Source of the DNA: an uncultured Porphyromonadaceae bacterium
GTDB lineage: Bacteria; Bacteroidota; Bacteroidia; Bacteroidales; Muribaculaceae
Direction of reading: 5' to 3'
DNA length: 64,000 nt
Assembly: GCA_902489275.1 (NCBI GenBank)
Contig: CABTZK010000005.1
Location: 58,827 to 122,826 of the forward strand
Shown here one piece after another: positions 27,147-35,366 of the stretch. The notes under the pieces are model-generated. The model was given only the letters and a program-made list of their open reading frames with translations. It was not told the DNA's origin and did not search any database. Position numbers and translations under genes: made by a program. Each line of letters opens with the position of its first letter. Position 1 is the first letter of the stretch.

Positions 27147-27245
27147 CGGTTGAGTGGCGCAAGGAGGAGCGATGGGCGCCAAGACGCAATTGCCCGTGCC
27201 ATTGAGCCGCAAGCCACAAATTGTGAAAAAAACTCTAAATTGAAT

Positions 27246-30200
27246 ATGAGCAACATACTTTCATATAGCAATAAGACGACGAAGACCAGTGCCGAGGACT
27301 GGATTCCTGTAGACCCCTACCAGGACGATGACATCAGGCAAATCAAGGACCCCAATGGCGGGTTGTCGCGCGACCCGCGCACGGCGATTCCCAGCCCCTT
27401 TGCCCAGCTCGACTTGGTGAAAAACGCATTCGATCACTTGCAGGCGGGAAGCGATCGCATGAACGGCATCGTGAGCGAGCTCATCATGGTGAGCAACGCG
27501 CTTGATGTTGCCCAACTCTTTTTTGAGTACGAGAATCACCGTGACTACTTGCACATTGTGCGGTGGAACCGGGCGACAGAAATCGAGCGCCTTAAAAGCG
27601 CCCCCGAGCACCGGCTCTACGGCGAGACGCTTGAACTCTTCTTGCAGAGCGACAAGGTTTACAACTTTGAGCGCCTGAGCGACTGGTACATTATCCTGCT
27701 GCACAATCAGGTGCTGGGCGCTACCTCGCCCGCCTCGTTCACGATGGCTGCGCCAAGCGTGACGACCGTCGAGAGCGTGAATGTGGAGCCCAACGTGAAA
27801 CTGTTTGGGACGATTCGCGACTTGTGGGAGCGTGACGATGAGTTTGTGTACTACATGTTTTTGCTGTTCAATGCCTATACCAGCTTGCGGCACACGTTGG
27901 GAAACGTCTATGGCTACATGACTCGCAACCTCCCGCTCATCCAGCGCCACAAGCCACAGCTCTACGGGCGCATCACCGCTATGATTCCCAACCCCATCGC
28001 CTTGCAGCAAGATTGCGAGGGAAGTGTGCGGCAGGCGCTTGACCGGCAGTTTTCGCCATTTGCAGGCGAGAATGCCGTGAGCGTGCTCGATGCGCCGCTT
28101 TACCACAAGAAGAGCGTCGACATACGCGGCATGGCGGCCGAGAGCGACTTCGTGATTGCCCCAACCCGCAAGCAGCCAGGCGATGAGCCTTTGCCGCTGG
28201 TGCTGCGCAACAACTTCAACGGCAGCATCGACCACTATACCTACGTGAACCGTGAGTGGGACAGCGCGACGCAAGTCTACACAGGCGGCTTGGCGCTGGC
28301 CGACCGCAAGTTGCCCGACACTGCGATACAATACCCGTTCTTGACGGTCAGTGATTTCTTGAGCGAGAACATCATCAAGTTGGGCGGCGCCATTGACAGC
28401 GATCACTACTTCGATGGCAATATCGCCCGCAGCAGCGTGGGGTCTAACTCCAGTTACTTGCTGCCCATCAAGCCCGAGTTTTTCAAATATTTCAATGCCA
28501 GCGACTTGAAAAGCCGCATTGGGGGACGCAATTTCATTGACATCGTTGAGGTGGGCGACGGCACCGTGACAGTGAGCCTTCGCATCCCAGTCAAGAAACG
28601 CTACATGGAGTTGAGCCGCACCTATGTGCCCATTGTCGACCCCTCGTGGACTTTCGACGAGCAGTTGGCCACGGGGCGCATCATTCAAGACGTGCAGCTG
28701 TCGACGGCGATTTTCCCCTTTGTGCGCACGGGGTGCAACGACAGCTACAAAGTGCAGCTTTTCACCTATATCGCCGATGGCGGCGGCAGCCTGCGTTTCC
28801 TCAGCGACGACACGAGCGCGCCCAATCTCAACGTGGGCGAGAAACTGCGCACCAAGGCCAGTTACCGCACAACCTACTACGACGTGCAAGGCACGTTTGA
28901 CTATATCGAGGCCACGGTGCGCAACGACTTGGGCTCTTTTAGCGGCGTGATTCTCCCCCTGTGGAAGCCATACACTCCCAGTAGCAAGGAACTGATATTC
29001 GCTGTTGATTTTGGAACGACCAACAGCCATGTTGAGTGGGCCGAGCGCAGCCAGGAGTCGCAACCGCTCACTTTTGCCGACGGCAAAGACCAGGTGCTCA
29101 TCGCCTCGCTGCTCAAAAAAGACAGCTTGCTCATTGCCGAGCAGTTGCAACGCATTGAGTTCTTGCCGAGTGAAATCGACGACACCTACGGATTCCCATT
29201 GCGCAGCGCCTTAGCCAGCAACAGCGTCAACACAGGCGGACACACGCTGTTTAGCGACATCAACATCCCGTTTCTCTATGAGCGCCAGTATTTTGATGGC
29301 TATCAGGTCACGACCAACCTCAAGTGGATGGGCGACAACATGCTCTCTAAGGAATTCCTTCGTGAGCTTGTGCTGCTCATCAGGGCCAAGGCACTGCTGG
29401 AAAATGCCGACCTTGACAAGGTGCGCATGGTCTACTTCTACCCAGTGAGCATGGGCGGCGGCGACCGTGGCAAGCTGCAACAGGCCTGGGAGGATCTTTA
29501 CAAGACCTACATTGGCGGCAGTATTGAGAACAACCTGCACGCCTATCCCGAGTCGATTGCGCCGGCATTCTACTACAAGAGTGCCGATGTGGCGGGCAGC
29601 AGCTATGTGTCGATTGACATTGGCGGCGGCACCAGCGACACGGTGATTTACCAAACGAGCGCCGACCAGCAAAAGACGGTTCCAGTGGCCATCTCGTCGT
29701 TCCGCTTTGCAGGCGATGCGATCTTTGGTGACGCTTTCACCAAAAACGATGCCGACAACAACCCGCTGCTCAAGCACTACACCGAGTACTTCCGTAAGCT
29801 CGTGAGCCGCAATCCCGATGTGACCTATCTCAACAGCATCATGAACACTATCATGGCTGGCAAGCGAAGCGAGGACATCAATGCTTTCTTGTTCTCGATT
29901 GAGCACGTGGAGCAACTGCGCAACATGCCCAAAATGGACTTGAACATGTTCAGCTACAATACGCTGCTGCGCAACGACGACCAGCGCAAACTCGTGTTTA
30001 TGTACTTCTATGCCGCGTTGATTTACTACATCGCCGCGTCGATGAAGCATCGTGCCTACATGAAGCCCAAGCAAATCTACTTCTCGGGCACGGGCAGCAA
30101 AATCCTCAATATTTTGGGTAGCAAGGAGCAAATCAACGAGTTCACCCAAATGATACTGGAGCGTGTCTTCGGCGAGAAGTACACCGAGACTTTCACCATC

Positions 30201-30689
30201 AAGATTGAGAGCGAGCAGCCCAAGCAAATCACGTGCCGTGGCGGCGTGAGGCTGGAAAACCAGCGGCTCGACAGCAATGCCTCGCCCGAGATGCAGTCGC
30301 TCCTCGAAATGATGCGCCCACGCAACATCAACGCCATGAAGTATTGCTACTCGATGATTGACAAGGAAAATATGACCATGGCCGAGGTGAACGACCTCGA
30401 TGTGCGCAACGCGCTTGTCGAAAAAGTGCAGGAGTTCAACCAGTTCTTTATTGGGCTGTGCGATGCTGTGACGCGCGACGAGTTTGGCATTGACCCCAAG
30501 GTGTTCTCCTTGTTCTGTAAGGTTCTTGGCGAGAATATCCCCAACTATCTCATTGCCGGCATCAGCAGCTACCTCATGGGTCGCTACGAGGAAAATGCGG
30601 TGATTGAGGATGTTCCGTTCTTCTATCCCATCATTGGCATCATTCGTTACAATCTGTTGAAGAACCTTTGCAACGAAAAGCTTGCATGA
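27246..30689 (+). CDS. Large protein with C-terminal Hsp70/actin-fold ATPase half
   Basis: The ATG at 27246 gives 1147 residues; the frame is open upstream only through an unlikely TTG at 27150. Residues 1-580 show no family I know. Residues 583-1000 carry the Hsp70/actin ATPase motifs: phosphate-1 FAVDFGTTNSH near 587, phosphate-2 VSIDIGGGTSDTVIY near 789, and an adenosine-type loop YFSGTGSKIL near 946. Size and arrangement recall SrfB-like or DnaK-like cytosolic ATPases without a peptide-binding domain. It follows the tubulin-like gene by 99 bp and precedes a membrane coiled-coil protein. A joint NTPase module is inferred from gene order. Confidence 0.8.
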   Translation: MSNILSYSNKTTKTSAEDWIPVDPYQDDDIRQIKDPNGGLSRDPRTAIPSPFAQLDLVKNAFDHLQAGSDRMNGIVSELIMVSNALDVAQLFFEYENHRDYLHIVRWNRATEIERLKSAPEHRLYGETLELFLQSDKVYNFERLSDWYIILLHNQVLGATSPASFTMAAPSVTTVESVNVEPNVKLFGTIRDLWERDDEFVYYMFLLFNAYTSLRHTLGNVYGYMTRNLPLIQRHKPQLYGRITAMIPNPIALQQDCEGSVRQALDRQFSPFAGENAVSVLDAPLYHKKSVDIRGMAAESDFVIAPTRKQPGDEPLPLVLRNNFNGSIDHYTYVNREWDSATQVYTGGLALADRKLPDTAIQYPFLTVSDFLSENIIKLGGAIDSDHYFDGNIARSSVGSNSSYLLPIKPEFFKYFNASDLKSRIGGRNFIDIVEVGDGTVTVSLRIPVKKRYMELSRTYVPIVDPSWTFDEQLATGRIIQDVQLSTAIFPFVRTGCNDSYKVQLFTYIADGGGSLRFLSDDTSAPNLNVGEKLRTKASYRTTYYDVQGTFDYIEATVRNDLGSFSGVILPLWKPYTPSSKELIFAVDFGTTNSHVEWAERSQESQPLTFADGKDQVLIASLLKKDSLLIAEQLQRIEFLPSEIDDTYGFPLRSALASNSVNTGGHTLFSDINIPFLYERQYFDGYQVTTNLKWMGDNMLSKEFLRELVLLIRAKALLENADLDKVRMVYFYPVSMGGGDRGKLQQAWEDLYKTYIGGSIENNLHAYPESIAPAFYYKSADVAGSSYVSIDIGGGTSDTVIYQTSADQQKTVPVAISSFRFAGDAIFGDAFTKNDADNNPLLKHYTEYFRKLVSRNPDVTYLNSIMNTIMAGKRSEDINAFLFSIEHVEQLRNMPKMDLNMFSYNTLLRNDDQRKLVFMYFYAALIYYIAASMKHRAYMKPKQIYFSGTGSKILNILGSKEQINEFTQMILERVFGEKYTETFTIKIESEQPKQITCRGGVRLENQRLDSNASPEMQSLLEMMRPRNINAMKYCYSMIDKENMTMAEVNDLDVRNALVEKVQEFNQFFIGLCDAVTRDEFGIDPKVFSLFCKVLGENIPNYLIAGISSYLMGRYEENAVIEDVPFFYPIIGIIRYNLLKNLCNEKLA

Positions 30690-30736
30690 AATGATGCTTT
30701 GGTAATTCGTAAAAATCGCAAATTGACATAATAACG

Positions 30737-31585
30737 ATGAAAGAGATATTCCCAATCTTGTTAAGCGTGGTGGGCCTTGCTTGCTGCTGGGCACAAAATC
30801 CGGCCATGCCTATCGACAGTTCTTCCGGCAGCGCTTCAGCAGCCACGGCTGTGCAGCAAGGGCAAGCGGCAGGTTTGGATGAGGGGAACGCGGCGATGAG
30901 TCAAATCGACTCGGCTCAGCAAGCGCAACCCCAAGCATTGCCAGCCACTGGCGAACGCGTGCCGCCGGCCGACAGTGGCCGCGCGGTGCAGCTCCTGGTC
31001 AGTGCGCTGTTGCTCATCATTGCCGTGGCAGGGCTTGTCGTGGCTCTCATGGCTAAAAAGAGCGCGGCAGCCGCCCGCCAATCAGGACGCGAGGAGATGA
31101 ACGCGCTCAAGACGGCCATGAAAAAGCGGGCCAGCGACTTGGAAAACGCCCTGCAACTCATGGAGCAGCGGCTCTCCTGCATGGAGCGGGCCGCGTGGCG
31201 AGACCATGCGCCGGCAGCGCCAGTGCCCAGCAGCCGGCCACAGGACAGCCACCACAAGAAGCAGCCGCAAAAGCTGTACCTAACCCGTCCCGACAGGCGT
31301 GGCTATTTCATGGCGGAAAGTGCCCAATTTGAGCGTGGCAATAGCATCTACGAACTCATCACAGCCGATGGTGTGAACGGCACCTTCCAAGTGATTGACA
31401 ATGACGAGGTGCACCAGTTGGCGCTCATGATGCCCACCGAGAACATCACGGGGGCTTGCACGGGCAGCAACATCCAGATGTCGGGCGGCGCTCGGCGCAT
31501 TGTGACCGATGCCCCAGGCACTGCCCGCAAGGAAAACGGCCAATGGCGCATTGTGACCATGGCGACGATTCACTATGAAGCCTAA
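30737..31585 (+). CDS. Membrane protein with signal, coiled coil and C-terminal strand-rich domain
   Basis: This 282-residue protein has an N-terminal signal (EIFPILLSVVGLACCWA), then a low-complexity Ala/Ser/Gln stretch to about 80. One membrane segment follows (LLVSALLLIIAVAGLVVALM, about 85-105), then a coiled coil (EEMNALKTAMKKRASDLENA) to about 155. A Pro/His-rich linker leads to a compact C-terminal domain with YLTRPDRRGYFMAESAQF and YELITADGVNGTFQVIDNDE. The topology puts the coiled coil and C-terminal domain in the cytoplasm if the signal is cleaved. The last domain is not recognised. It is 47 bp after the ATPase gene and 6 bp before the zinc-ribbon gene. Confidence 0.7.
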   Translation: MKEIFPILLSVVGLACCWAQNPAMPIDSSSGSASAATAVQQGQAAGLDEGNAAMSQIDSAQQAQPQALPATGERVPPADSGRAVQLLVSALLLIIAVAGLVVALMAKKSAAAARQSGREEMNALKTAMKKRASDLENALQLMEQRLSCMERAAWRDHAPAAPVPSSRPQDSHHKKQPQKLYLTRPDRRGYFMAESAQFERGNSIYELITADGVNGTFQVIDNDEVHQLALMMPTENITGACTGSNIQMSGGARRIVTDAPGTARKENGQWRIVTMATIHYEA

Positions 31586-31591
31586 CTGCCC

Positions 31592-32164
31592 ATGCTGTGC
31601 ACGTGTCCAAAATGTGGCCAAGAGCGCGAACTCTCGCCAGGCGAGTTGCGAGCACTGAAAGGGAGCGTGGTGTGCCCTCGCTGCCTTGCGGTGTACCAAG
31701 TGGACAGCCCGAAAGTGGATAGCGGCGATGCGGCCGACACACCACCCCCCGTGCCTCCTCGCCGCAAGCCACAATCCTCGCGCAAGCCTGCAATGCCAGC
31801 AGCCGCGCGTCCTGAAACGGTCAATGCCTATTGTAACTACTGCGGCGCCCTTATTCCAGCGGGACGCTCCAATTGCGCCCACTGCGGCGCGCCGGTCACC
31901 TGTGCGCCAGCAAGGGATCACTACTCAACAACAACGATGTCATCACGCCAGCAACAACGCAACCCCATTTCATTTGTAGACTCGAATCAGCCTGCCATTC
32001 AATCCAGCCGTGGGCAACAGCCATCCCGCAAACCCAGCAGGAAGCGTAAAAAGAGAAAAACGGCGGGAAAAGGACTCACCTACTGGGGATGCGCCGCCTA
32101 CACGGCACTATTCACGGCCATTTTGTTAGTGCTTTACTACATTTTGGGAAATTTATTGAGCTAA
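31592..32164 (+). CDS. Tail-anchored double zinc-ribbon protein
   Basis: This 190-residue protein has two zinc ribbons: C5/C8 with C28/C31 (CPKCGQ and CPRC, similar to MJ0042-type ribbons) and C81/C84 with C95/C98 (CNYCGA and CAHCGA). A Pro/Arg-rich linker joins them. A strongly basic stretch (PSRKRKKRKTAGK) precedes a single C-terminal membrane segment at about 165-187. The expected topology is cytosolic zinc ribbons anchored to the inner membrane, with a basic patch that could touch nucleic acid or phospholipid. It shares this plan with the next gene product. Function unknown. Confidence 0.7.
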   Translation: MLCTCPKCGQERELSPGELRALKGSVVCPRCLAVYQVDSPKVDSGDAADTPPPVPPRRKPQSSRKPAMPAAARPETVNAYCNYCGALIPAGRSNCAHCGAPVTCAPARDHYSTTTMSSRQQQRNPISFVDSNQPAIQSSRGQQPSRKPSRKRKKRKTAGKGLTYWGCAAYTALFTAILLVLYYILGNLLS

Positions 32165-32179
32165 CTGATTGAACGAACA

Positions 32180-32797
32180 ATGAAAAAGTATATTTGCCCC
32201 AAGTGTCAACACCAGATATTGCTTGACCCATCGGCCATCGAGGCCACGGGCAATGTCACCATTTGCCCCGAGTGCCAAAGCACGCTCACCATCATTGGCG
32301 ACTATGCCTACATCCCCTTGCCCGACCAGCCCCTTGCCCAGGAAACACCGCCGCCTTTTTCTCCTGACGAGGCTCAAGACGAGCCCTATTATCCGTCGAT
32401 TGCCGAGGTCACCGGAGCCGAGCACGACCCGCTCTACAACGATGCCATCGGCTATGTGCGCACGTGCAGCGCCATCTCAGTGCCCATGTTGGCCAGGTAT
32501 TTCAATATCCCCATCGAGCGTGCGAGCCATCTCATGAGCGACTTGGAAAAAGGGGGCATTGTGGGCCCCTACAACCAGGGCGGCCCGCGGGAAATACGCA
32601 TTGAGCACAGCGGCAACCTGCCGAGCGGCCAGCGACGCACCTTTGACCAGGATCAGAAAATGAAGGACTTCATCGAGCAATACAAGCAGGCGAACAATGG
32701 GCAGGAGCCTAAAGTGCGCACGGTCTCGTGCAGTTGCTCGCTGCTCATCCTTTTGCTCATCCTCATCATGTTTTTGTCCTATTTCCTCACCCGGTAA
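32180..32797 (+). CDS. Tail-anchored zinc-ribbon protein with FtsK-gamma-like winged helix
   Basis: This is a 205-residue protein. Residues 4-35 form a zinc ribbon (C6/C9, C29/C32). An acidic, proline-rich linker follows. Residues 83-140 match the FtsK/SpoIIIE gamma domain closely: DPLYNDAIGYV, then ARYFNIPIERASHLMSDLE, then GIVGPYNQGGPREI. In FtsK this winged helix reads KOPS sequences and contacts XerD. A Cys-containing hydrophobic segment (184-202) ends the protein, giving a tail anchor with cytosolic domains. There is no motor domain. xerD begins 3 bp after the stop. The similarity is visible by eye; whether it binds DNA or XerD is inference. Confidence 0.8.
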   Translation: MKKYICPKCQHQILLDPSAIEATGNVTICPECQSTLTIIGDYAYIPLPDQPLAQETPPPFSPDEAQDEPYYPSIAEVTGAEHDPLYNDAIGYVRTCSAISVPMLARYFNIPIERASHLMSDLEKGGIVGPYNQGGPREIRIEHSGNLPSGQRRTFDQDQKMKDFIEQYKQANNGQEPKVRTVSCSCSLLILLLILIMFLSYFLTR

Positions 32798-32800
32798 ACT

Positions 32801-33730
32801 TTGAGAGCGATCGACGACATCGGTCAGGTACAGGAGCGCTATCGCGTGTACTTGCAAGTGGAAAAGGGGCTGAGCGCCAACACGGCCGCCAGTTATGGCA
32901 GCGATGTGGAAAAACTCACGGCCTACGTGGCTCACACGGGCAAAGGTGTGGAATTCCTTTCGGGCGATGACTTGGAAAATTTTGTGTGCACGTTGCAGGA
33001 CTTGGGCATCGGCGCGCGCTCGCAAGCCCGCATCATCTCTGGCATCAAAAGTTTCTATAAGTTTCTGAAAATGGAGGGATTTGTCGACAGAAACCCCTCT
33101 CAGTTGCTCGAAACGCCCAAAATCGGCCGCCACCTGCCCACGGTGCTCACCCTCGACGAGATTGACCGCATGATTGACTGCATCGACATGAGCGCGCCTC
33201 ATGGGCAGCGCAATCGCGCCATCATTGAGACGGCCTATGGTTGTGGGCTGCGGGTTTCGGAGGTCACGGGGTTGCGGCTGTCGCACGTTTTCTTCGACGA
33301 GGAGTATATCATCGTCGAGGGAAAAGGCAGCAAGCAGCGCCTTGTGCCCATTGGCCAAGTGGCTTTAGAGCAAATCAGAACTTACCTCAAGGAAAACCGC
33401 TCTCGCCAAGTGGTCAAGCCTGGATGCGACGACATCTTGTTCCTCAACAACCGTGGCTCGGGCTTGTCGAGAGTCATGGTGTTCTATATCATCAAAGACT
33501 TGTGCGAGCGAGCCGGAATACGCAAGCAGGTGAGTCCGCACACGCTGCGCCACTCTTTTGCCACTCACTTGCTCGAGGGCGGCGCCAACTTGCGGGCCAT
33601 CCAGCAGATGCTGGGGCACGAAAGCATCACAACCACCGAAATCTATCTGCACATCGACCGTAGCCACTTGCGCCAAGAGATTCTCGCTCACCACCCCCGC
33701 AACAAGCCTAAAACCGCTCGAAACGGCTAA
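32801..33730 (+). CDS. xerD: Tyrosine recombinase XerD
   Basis: This 309-residue recombinase has the SAM-like N-terminal domain (YLQVEKGLSANTAASYGSDV) and the catalytic residues R151 (CGLRVSE), H247 and R250 (HTLRHSFATHLL), H273 (MLGHES) and Tyr282 (EIYLHI). GKGSKQRLVP holds the conserved Lys. XerD with XerC resolves chromosome dimers at dif. The likely start is TTG at 32801; later ATG codons would remove conserved N-terminal helices. It lies 3 bp after a gene for a membrane-anchored FtsK-gamma-like protein, suggesting co-expression. Confidence 0.93.
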   Translation: MRAIDDIGQVQERYRVYLQVEKGLSANTAASYGSDVEKLTAYVAHTGKGVEFLSGDDLENFVCTLQDLGIGARSQARIISGIKSFYKFLKMEGFVDRNPSQLLETPKIGRHLPTVLTLDEIDRMIDCIDMSAPHGQRNRAIIETAYGCGLRVSEVTGLRLSHVFFDEEYIIVEGKGSKQRLVPIGQVALEQIRTYLKENRSRQVVKPGCDDILFLNNRGSGLSRVMVFYIIKDLCERAGIRKQVSPHTLRHSFATHLLEGGANLRAIQQMLGHESITTTEIYLHIDRSHLRQEILAHHPRNKPKTARNG

Positions 33731-33860
33731 TCGCCTCGCTGGATGCCGGTGCCCCGATGCGCATCGGCTCGTTTCGCGATGCGTTAAGCCACCAGGCGCA
33801 AAAAAACGGTTTCCCTCAAAAAAAGTTTATTCCTCGCTCTATAATCTGTTGTCTTCTTCG

Positions 33861-33868
33861 TATCTTTG
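33861..33868 (+). promoter_or_regulatory. -7 box of the saccharopine dehydrogenase-family gene
   Basis: TATCTTTG lies 32 bp before the ATG at 33901. No matching TTTG box is seen at the right distance. Confidence 0.5.
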
Positions 33869-33900
33869 CAACAAAGAAAAATAGACAAAGGTACATCGAC

Positions 33901-35109
33901 ATGAATAAAGTATTGATTATCGGGTGCGGTGGTGTAGGTACCGTGTGTGCCTTCAAGTGCGCACAGAATCCCGACATTTTCAACGAGATTGTAATGGCGT
34001 CACGCCACAAGGAGAAATGCGATCGCGTGGCCGCCGACATCAAGGCGCGCTTAGGAAAAGCCAATATCCTGACCGACGAGGTAGATGCCGACGAGGTTCC
34101 GCAACTGGTGTCGCTGCTCAAGAAACACCAGCCCCAACTCGTCATCAACCTGGCGCTCCCTTATCAGGATCTCAGCATCATGGAGGCTTGCTTGGAGTGT
34201 GGGGTGAGCTACTTGGATACGGCCAACTATGAGCCCAAAGACGAGGCTCACTTTGAGTACAGCTGGCAGTGGGCCTATCGCGAGCGCTTCGAGCAGGCTG
34301 GGTTGACCGCTATTCTGGGTTGCGGATTCGACCCTGGGGTGAGCGGCGTTTACACCGCCCATGCCGCCAAGCATCATTTCAAGGAGATTCACTGCCTCGA
34401 TATTGTGGATTGCAATGCTGGCAATCACGGCAAGGCTTTCGCCACCAACTTCAATCCCGAAATCAATATCCGCGAGATTACCCAGAAAGGCCGTTACTAT
34501 CAAGATGGCAAGTGGATAGAGACAGAGCCTCTCGAAATTCACAAGCCTCTCACATACCCGGAGATTGGCCCTCGCGAGAGTTACTTGATGTATCACGAGG
34601 AACTGGAGTCGCTGGTTCAGAATTTCCCGACCATCAGGCGCGCCCGCTTTTGGATGACTTTCGGGCAGGAATATCTCACCCACTTGCGCGTGATTCAGAA
34701 CATCGGCATGGCTCGTATTGACCCCGTGGTCTATAACGGTCAGGAAATCATCCCCTTGCAATTCCTCAAAGCGGTGCTGCCCAACCCCAAAGACTTGGGA
34801 GAGCACTACACGGGGCACACCTCAATAGGCTGCCGCATGAGTGGCATCGGCAAGGATGGCCAGCCACTGACCTATTACATCTATAACAATTGCGATCACC
34901 ATGCGGCGTTTCAGGAAACAGGTATGCAGGCCGTGAGTTACACCACGGGTGTGCCAGCCATGACCGGCGCGATGATGTTCTTGAAGGGCTTGTGGAAGAA
35001 GCCTGGCGTGTACAACGTGGAGGAATTTGATCCCGACCCCTTCCTGGAGCAGGTGGCCAAGAGCGGCCTGCCCTGGCATGAGCAGTTGAACATCGACCTT
35101 GAAGTGTGA
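33901..35109 (+). CDS. Saccharopine dehydrogenase family; probable carboxy(nor)spermidine dehydrogenase
   Basis: This 402-residue protein starts with the NAD(P)-binding loop VLIIGCGGVGTVCAFKCAQN and has ILGCGFDPGVSGVYTAHAAK, DIVDCNAGNHGKAF and PEIGPRESYLMYHEE. These resemble the carboxynorspermidine/carboxyspermidine dehydrogenases of Vibrio and Campylobacter more than lysine-pathway saccharopine enzymes. The family condenses diaminopropane or putrescine with aspartate semialdehyde reductively, the route to spermidine in gut Bacteroidales. The partner decarboxylase is not in the window. The assignment within the superfamily is moderately sure. The ATG at 33901 is preceded by a good -7 box. 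Confidence 0.8.
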   Translation: MNKVLIIGCGGVGTVCAFKCAQNPDIFNEIVMASRHKEKCDRVAADIKARLGKANILTDEVDADEVPQLVSLLKKHQPQLVINLALPYQDLSIMEACLECGVSYLDTANYEPKDEAHFEYSWQWAYRERFEQAGLTAILGCGFDPGVSGVYTAHAAKHHFKEIHCLDIVDCNAGNHGKAFATNFNPEINIREITQKGRYYQDGKWIETEPLEIHKPLTYPEIGPRESYLMYHEELESLVQNFPTIRRARFWMTFGQEYLTHLRVIQNIGMARIDPVVYNGQEIIPLQFLKAVLPNPKDLGEHYTGHTSIGCRMSGIGKDGQPLTYYIYNNCDHHAAFQETGMQAVSYTTGVPAMTGAMMFLKGLWKKPGVYNVEEFDPDPFLEQVAKSGLPWHEQLNIDLEV

Positions 35110-35186
35110 CAAGCCTGCACGCGTTTTTTCAGACGGACGAAATAAAGGCACACCCATGCTGGCTTAACAACATTTAGCACATTTTG

Positions 35187-35219
35187 CTTGGTGTTGATGC
35201 CAGTGTGGGTGTACCTTTG
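35187..35219 (+). promoter_or_regulatory. Promoter of metK
   Basis: CTTG (35187-35190), 21 bp, TACCTTTG (35212-35219). Transcription would start near 35226, giving a leader of about 130-140 nt, long for this genome. Confidence 0.65.
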
Positions 35220-35225
35220 CAGACT

Positions 35226-35366
35226 GAAAAAATTTTTTAATAACCTGGTGGAAAAATTTGGCTGCTTGCAACCACTTGAAAAAATGCTAAAACTGCGAAA
35301 TTAAGTCCTATACACGCATTTCAACAGCACACTTAGCATTTTTTCCACCGCAAAATGATGGAAAAA
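35226..35366 (+). promoter_or_regulatory. metK 5' leader with two mutually exclusive helices
   Basis: Helix A pairs GGTGGAAAAA (35247-35256) with TTTTTCCACC (35340-35349). Helix B pairs GAAAAAATGCTAA (35278-35290) with TTAGCATTTTTTC (35333-35345), 13 bp without mismatch. Both use 35340-35345, so only one can form, and either would occupy the region just upstream of the start codons. The design suggests a conformational switch controlling translation of SAM synthetase. I could not match it to a known SAM riboswitch class. Confidence 0.55.

Noticed and set aside
27261..29150. A 629-codon open frame antisense to the ATPase gene
   Set aside because: It is a composition-driven shadow of the gene at 27246-30689, with no recognisable protein motif. 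The same holds for long antisense frames at 29211-30794, 36654-38627, 40576-41784 and 20186-21280.
33901..35109. Lysine-pathway saccharopine dehydrogenase
   Set aside because: Motifs and length fit carboxy(nor)spermidine dehydrogenases better, though both belong to one superfamily and the choice is not final.
35226..35366. Assignment of the metK leader to a known SAM riboswitch class
   Set aside because: I could not find by eye the conserved cores of SAM-I, SAM-II or SAM-III; only the alternative helices are supported.
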